A program made the translations under genes and the position numbers. A model generated the notes under the pieces. It was not told where the DNA came from, did not search any database, and saw nothing but the letters and a program-made list of their open reading frames with translations. Below, piece after piece: positions 7,179 to 9,585 of a DNA stretch of 9,585 bases. Location of the stretch: positions 1-9,585 of the forward strand of contig JBLIMR010000075.1 in assembly GCA_047638815.1 (NCBI GenBank), in the 5' to 3' direction. The first letter of the stretch is position 1. Each line of letters begins with the position of its first letter. This stretch comes from JAJRRH01 sp047638815. GTDB taxonomy: Bacteria; Bacteroidota; Bacteroidia; Flavobacteriales_D; JABDKJ01.

Positions 7179-7186
7179 CAAATGTA
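7179..7186 (-). promoter_or_regulatory. -7 promoter box of ffs (TACATTTG)
   Basis: TACATTTG matches the Bacteroidota primary-sigma consensus TAnnTTTG exactly and ends 5-6 nt before the predicted 5' end of the SRP RNA, the expected distance to a transcription start. No clear -33 TTG is found at the usual spacing of about 19-20 bp, so the call rests on the -7 box and its position. Confidence 0.65.
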
Positions 7187-7367
7187 GTAAATCAATTTAT
7201 ACTGAGAAGTATTTTTAATGTTATTTGGTCATGTTTTTTGAGTGAAAGTTTAACACCCTGAAGGTGATGTATTTTAGTTTGGTCTTGACAGAAATTAATC
7301 AACATTGTAATGGGATGAATTCTAAATAGAGCTTTTAAGAAATAAAAAATAACAGCATCTTTGCCTT
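7187..7367. promoter_or_regulatory. Divergent intergenic region between ffs and the GT2 gene
   Basis: No ORF or RNA is seen here. On the plus strand TTGACA (7285-7290) is followed after 17 bp by TAATGG (7308-7313), a possible promoter for the glycosyltransferase operon with a strong -35-like and a weak -10-like element. The 55 bases before the ATG are A-rich and have no Shine-Dalgarno sequence, as is usual in Bacteroidota. A short CACC-N5-GGTG inverted repeat (7254-7266) is too weak to interpret. Confidence 0.3.
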
Positions 7368-8315
7368 ATGGATATCTCCATTGTCATACCGGCCTATAAC
7401 GAGGAAGAATCGATTACACCAATGTTGGATTGGATAAACGAAGTTGTAACTAAACTGGGCCTATCATTCGAAATTATCGTAATTGATGATGGTAGTAATG
7501 ATACTACCTGGGACATGTTAAAGAAATATTGTTCAGAGGGATCGAATTTAAAAGCAATTAAATTCAAGCGTAACTACGGTAAATCGGCAGCTTTGAGTGC
7601 GGGTTTTGAAAAGGCAGTTGGGAGTGTCGTATTTACTATGGATGCTGATATGCAAGATTCTCCCGAAGAGATTAGCGAGATGAGAAGAATGATTGTTGAA
7701 GACGGATATGATTTGGTTTCTGGATGGAAGAAGGTTCGGCATGATCCTATCACTAAAACGATTCCTACAAAATTGTATAACTGGGCCACCAGAAGAATGA
7801 GTGGTATAAATCTTCATGATTTTAACTGTGGACTTAAAGCATATCGAAATGATGTGATAAAAAATGTTGATCTAAGGGGAGAAATGCACCGTTATATCCC
7901 AGTTCTTGCTTCAAAGGCAGGATATAAGAAGATTGGAGAAAAGATAGTTAAGCATCAAAAGAGAAAATTCGGAACCACAAAGTTTGGTTTGAATAGGTTT
8001 ATCAATGGTCCATTGGATTTGCTTACAGTATCGTTTATAACAAGATTTGGTAAAAGCCCAATGCATATTTTCGGCTTTTTTGGAGTTTTACTTTTTTTAT
8101 TGGGAGCAGTCCTATTTATATATATTGGTGGGAATAAATTGTATAACATTTATCTCAATGAATTCAGTAGAAATATTACTGAGGTGAGTAGCTTTTATGT
8201 TGCTCTGGCAGCCATGATTATTGGAACACAGTTTTTCTTAGCTGGCTTTTTGGGTGAAATTATTGTGCGTTCTTCGTCAAGAAAAAATTATTCAATACGT
8301 GAATCCATTGGGTAG
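7368..8315 (+). CDS. Family 2 glycosyltransferase, DPM1/GtrB/ArnC-like, with two C-terminal membrane helices
   Basis: This 315-residue protein begins SIVIPAYNEEESI (residues 4-16), the GT-A nucleotide-binding strand, followed by VIDDGSNDTT (38-47) and MDADMQDSPEE (91-101), whose Asp92-x-Asp94 is the metal- and sugar-nucleotide-binding DXD motif. NYGKSAALSAGF (69-80) and MHRYIPVLA (173-181) are typical of the polyprenyl-phosphate glycosyltransferase group (GtrB, ArnC, DPM1). Two hydrophobic helices at about 233-253 and 277-298 anchor it to the inner membrane, with the catalytic domain in the cytoplasm. The expected reaction is transfer of a sugar from a nucleotide sugar to a polyprenyl phosphate carrier, for later use outside the membrane; the sugar cannot be told. 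The next gene begins 7 bp after its stop on the same strand, so the two are likely co-transcribed. Confidence 0.92.
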   Translation: MDISIVIPAYNEEESITPMLDWINEVVTKLGLSFEIIVIDDGSNDTTWDMLKKYCSEGSNLKAIKFKRNYGKSAALSAGFEKAVGSVVFTMDADMQDSPEEISEMRRMIVEDGYDLVSGWKKVRHDPITKTIPTKLYNWATRRMSGINLHDFNCGLKAYRNDVIKNVDLRGEMHRYIPVLASKAGYKKIGEKIVKHQKRKFGTTKFGLNRFINGPLDLLTVSFITRFGKSPMHIFGFFGVLLFLLGAVLFIYIGGNKLYNIYLNEFSRNITEVSSFYVALAAMIIGTQFFLAGFLGEIIVRSSSRKNYSIRESIG

Positions 8316-8322
8316 AGATATT

Positions 8323-9585
8323 GTGAATCTTGATTTGAGAATTTACTTTTTATTGTTACTGATTGTATCAGGATGCTCCACTAGTGATACAGTTAGTAAT
8401 TCAAATGAGTTATTGGAATTGTCCTGCGATGCTGAAAAGTTGAATCCAAATGATTCAAGCAAGTTGATAGTAGATGGAAATTCAAGCGTTTTTATAAATA
8501 GTAAAGGCCGCTCTTCACATATAGCCCATTCAGGGGATTTCAGTATAAAATCTGATAAATCAAACAAGTATCTATTCAATATTAGATTAAAGGATTTAAA
8601 GGCTGATGATCAATATAAGATATGTGTTTGGAAAAGTCCCAATGCTAAATCAGGAAAGCTGGTCGTACAATCAGATAATTTTTGGAGCGGTGAAGATAGA
8701 GTAGCGCTTGTTGATAGTTTGGGATGGCAGAAAATTGAATTTGACTTTTATATCCCACCATCATATAATGGTGGCATTGTGAAAGTATATTTCTGGAATC
8801 CAGACGATGAGATAGTATATGTTGACGACTTTAGTATAGAGAAGGTAAAGGTTAGTATCTCAGAATTTGATGAGGAACCCTTAAAACTGTTAATAAATGA
8901 TGCCAATTTCGCTAAATTACAGAAGCTAAGAATAAAAGCATTTAAAGAGAACATCCTAATTACGGATGATGATAGCTATGTGAAAGCTGTTTTGTCTTTT
9001 GAAGAGGAGAAAAAAAAGGCGAAGATTAGATTCAAAGGTGATTGGTTGGATCACATAAAAGGTTATAAGTGGTCCTTCAGAATCTCATTAAAGGGAGGTG
9101 AAACGTGGCGTGGAATGAGAACATTTAATGTTCAAAGCCCTTTTACTAGAAACCATTTGAGTGAATGGTTGGCACACAAAATAGCTGAAAAAGAGGATGT
9201 TTTAACAACCAGATATGATTTCATTCCCCTTGAAGTAAATGATAAGAATGTCGGATTGTATGTTTATGAAGAACATTTCGAAAAGCAACTCATTGAGAGT
9301 AAAAATAGGAGAGAAGGACCGATCCTTAAATTTACGGAAGATCAATTTTGGGATGCTGTGAAGCACGATAAATTTGGCACGTACTCCCCATTCGCTTCTT
9401 CTAGAATTGTACCATATAAGATGAAGCGAACCTTGAAAGATGAAAAGTTGAAGGCTCACTTTCTTGCAGGCAAGAATCTGCTCCATGCATATAAAACAAA
9501 GTCAGCGCCCGTAGACCAAATTTTTGATTTGGATAAAATGGCGAAATATTTAGCCTTTATTGACTTTGTAAAAGGATATCATGGT
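8323..9585 (+). CDS. CotH kinase-family lipoprotein with N-terminal jelly-roll domain, C-terminus outside window
   Basis: The frame is open from 8323 to the right edge (421 codons). GTG at 8323 gives MNLDLRIYFLLLLIVSGC, a short lipoprotein signal peptide with lipobox V-S-G-Cys18. GTG 8299, TTG 8308 and TTG 8335 are in-frame alternatives; the last would still retain the lipobox. Residues about 50-175 look like a galactose-binding/CBM-type jelly roll, ending in the common VYVDDFSIEKV strand (165-175). From about 205 the sequence matches the CotH family: KIRFKGDW (234-241), a KWSFRISLKGG strand, TFNVQSP, EWLAHKIAEKE, VGLYVYEEHFEK (around Glu316-Glu317) and RREGPILKF (329-337). CotH proteins are atypical kinases first known from spore coats; in Gram-negative bacteria their targets are unknown. 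The catalytic Asp region should lie beyond the window. Placement after a membrane GT2 suggests an envelope or glycan role. Confidence 0.85.
   Translation, partial: MNLDLRIYFLLLLIVSGCSTSDTVSNSNELLELSCDAEKLNPNDSSKLIVDGNSSVFINSKGRSSHIAHSGDFSIKSDKSNKYLFNIRLKDLKADDQYKICVWKSPNAKSGKLVVQSDNFWSGEDRVALVDSLGWQKIEFDFYIPPSYNGGIVKVYFWNPDDEIVYVDDFSIEKVKVSISEFDEEPLKLLINDANFAKLQKLRIKAFKENILITDDDSYVKAVLSFEEEKKKAKIRFKGDWLDHIKGYKWSFRISLKGGETWRGMRTFNVQSPFTRNHLSEWLAHKIAEKEDVLTTRYDFIPLEVNDKNVGLYVYEEHFEKQLIESKNRREGPILKFTEDQFWDAVKHDKFGTYSPFASSRIVPYKMKRTLKDEKLKAHFLAGKNLLHAYKTKSAPVDQIFDLDKMAKYLAFIDFVKGYHG

Noticed and set aside
7548..7817. Minus-strand open frames of 71 and 89 codons inside the GT2 gene
   Set aside because: They lie entirely opposite the conserved GT-A catalytic domain and encode nothing recognisable.
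8343..9486. Minus-strand open frames of 68-94 codons inside the CotH lipoprotein gene
   Set aside because: They overlap a continuous plus-strand frame with a lipobox and CotH motifs; low-complexity products indicate shadows.

Overview
The window looks like a chromosomal segment of a Bacteroidota bacterium, probably of the Flavobacteriia/Saprospiria type. The evidence is AT-rich DNA, a very large secreted Ig-like repeat protein, a TIGR02757 (DUF2400) protein, a CotH-type lipoprotein, start codons without Shine-Dalgarno sequences, and a TAnnTTTG-type -7 promoter box (TACATTTG) in front of a small SRP RNA. The genus cannot be told from the sequence.

Layout: positions 1-4950 on the minus strand are the first 1650 codons of a giant surface or secreted protein. 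It has a signal peptide, a unique N-terminal region of about 255 residues, and then nine Ig-like modules of about 166 residues (498 bp). The frame is open to the left edge, so the C-terminus is missing. From 2151 leftwards the modules occur as alternating pairs, in a 996-bp supra-repeat that is identical at the nucleotide level over two full copies. A regulatory gap of about 245 bp follows, then three more minus-strand genes: a single-domain rhodanese (5196-5480), a TIGR02757-family protein (5586-6410) and a LolD-like ABC ATPase (6394-7044). The last two overlap by 17 bp. Immediately upstream of the ATPase lies the gene for the 4.5S-type SRP RNA (ffs, about 7075-7174, minus strand), with its promoter and a T-run at its 3' end. 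This RNA gene is not an ORF.

On the plus strand, divergent from ffs, a polyprenyl-phosphate-type GT2 glycosyltransferase with two C-terminal membrane helices (7368-8315) is followed 7 bp later by a lipoprotein (8323 to the right edge). The lipoprotein has a jelly-roll, carbohydrate-binding-like domain and the first half of a CotH kinase domain. These two look like the start of an envelope or glycan operon that continues beyond the window.

How the genes relate: SRP RNA (membrane targeting), LolD-like ATPase (membrane or lipoprotein transport), GT2 (lipid-linked sugar transfer), CotH lipoprotein and the giant adhesin-like protein all concern the cell envelope. The sequence does not show that they form one system. 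The most noteworthy signals are the exact 996-bp intragenic duplication with its alternating cysteine pattern, and the GT2/CotH lipoprotein pair.
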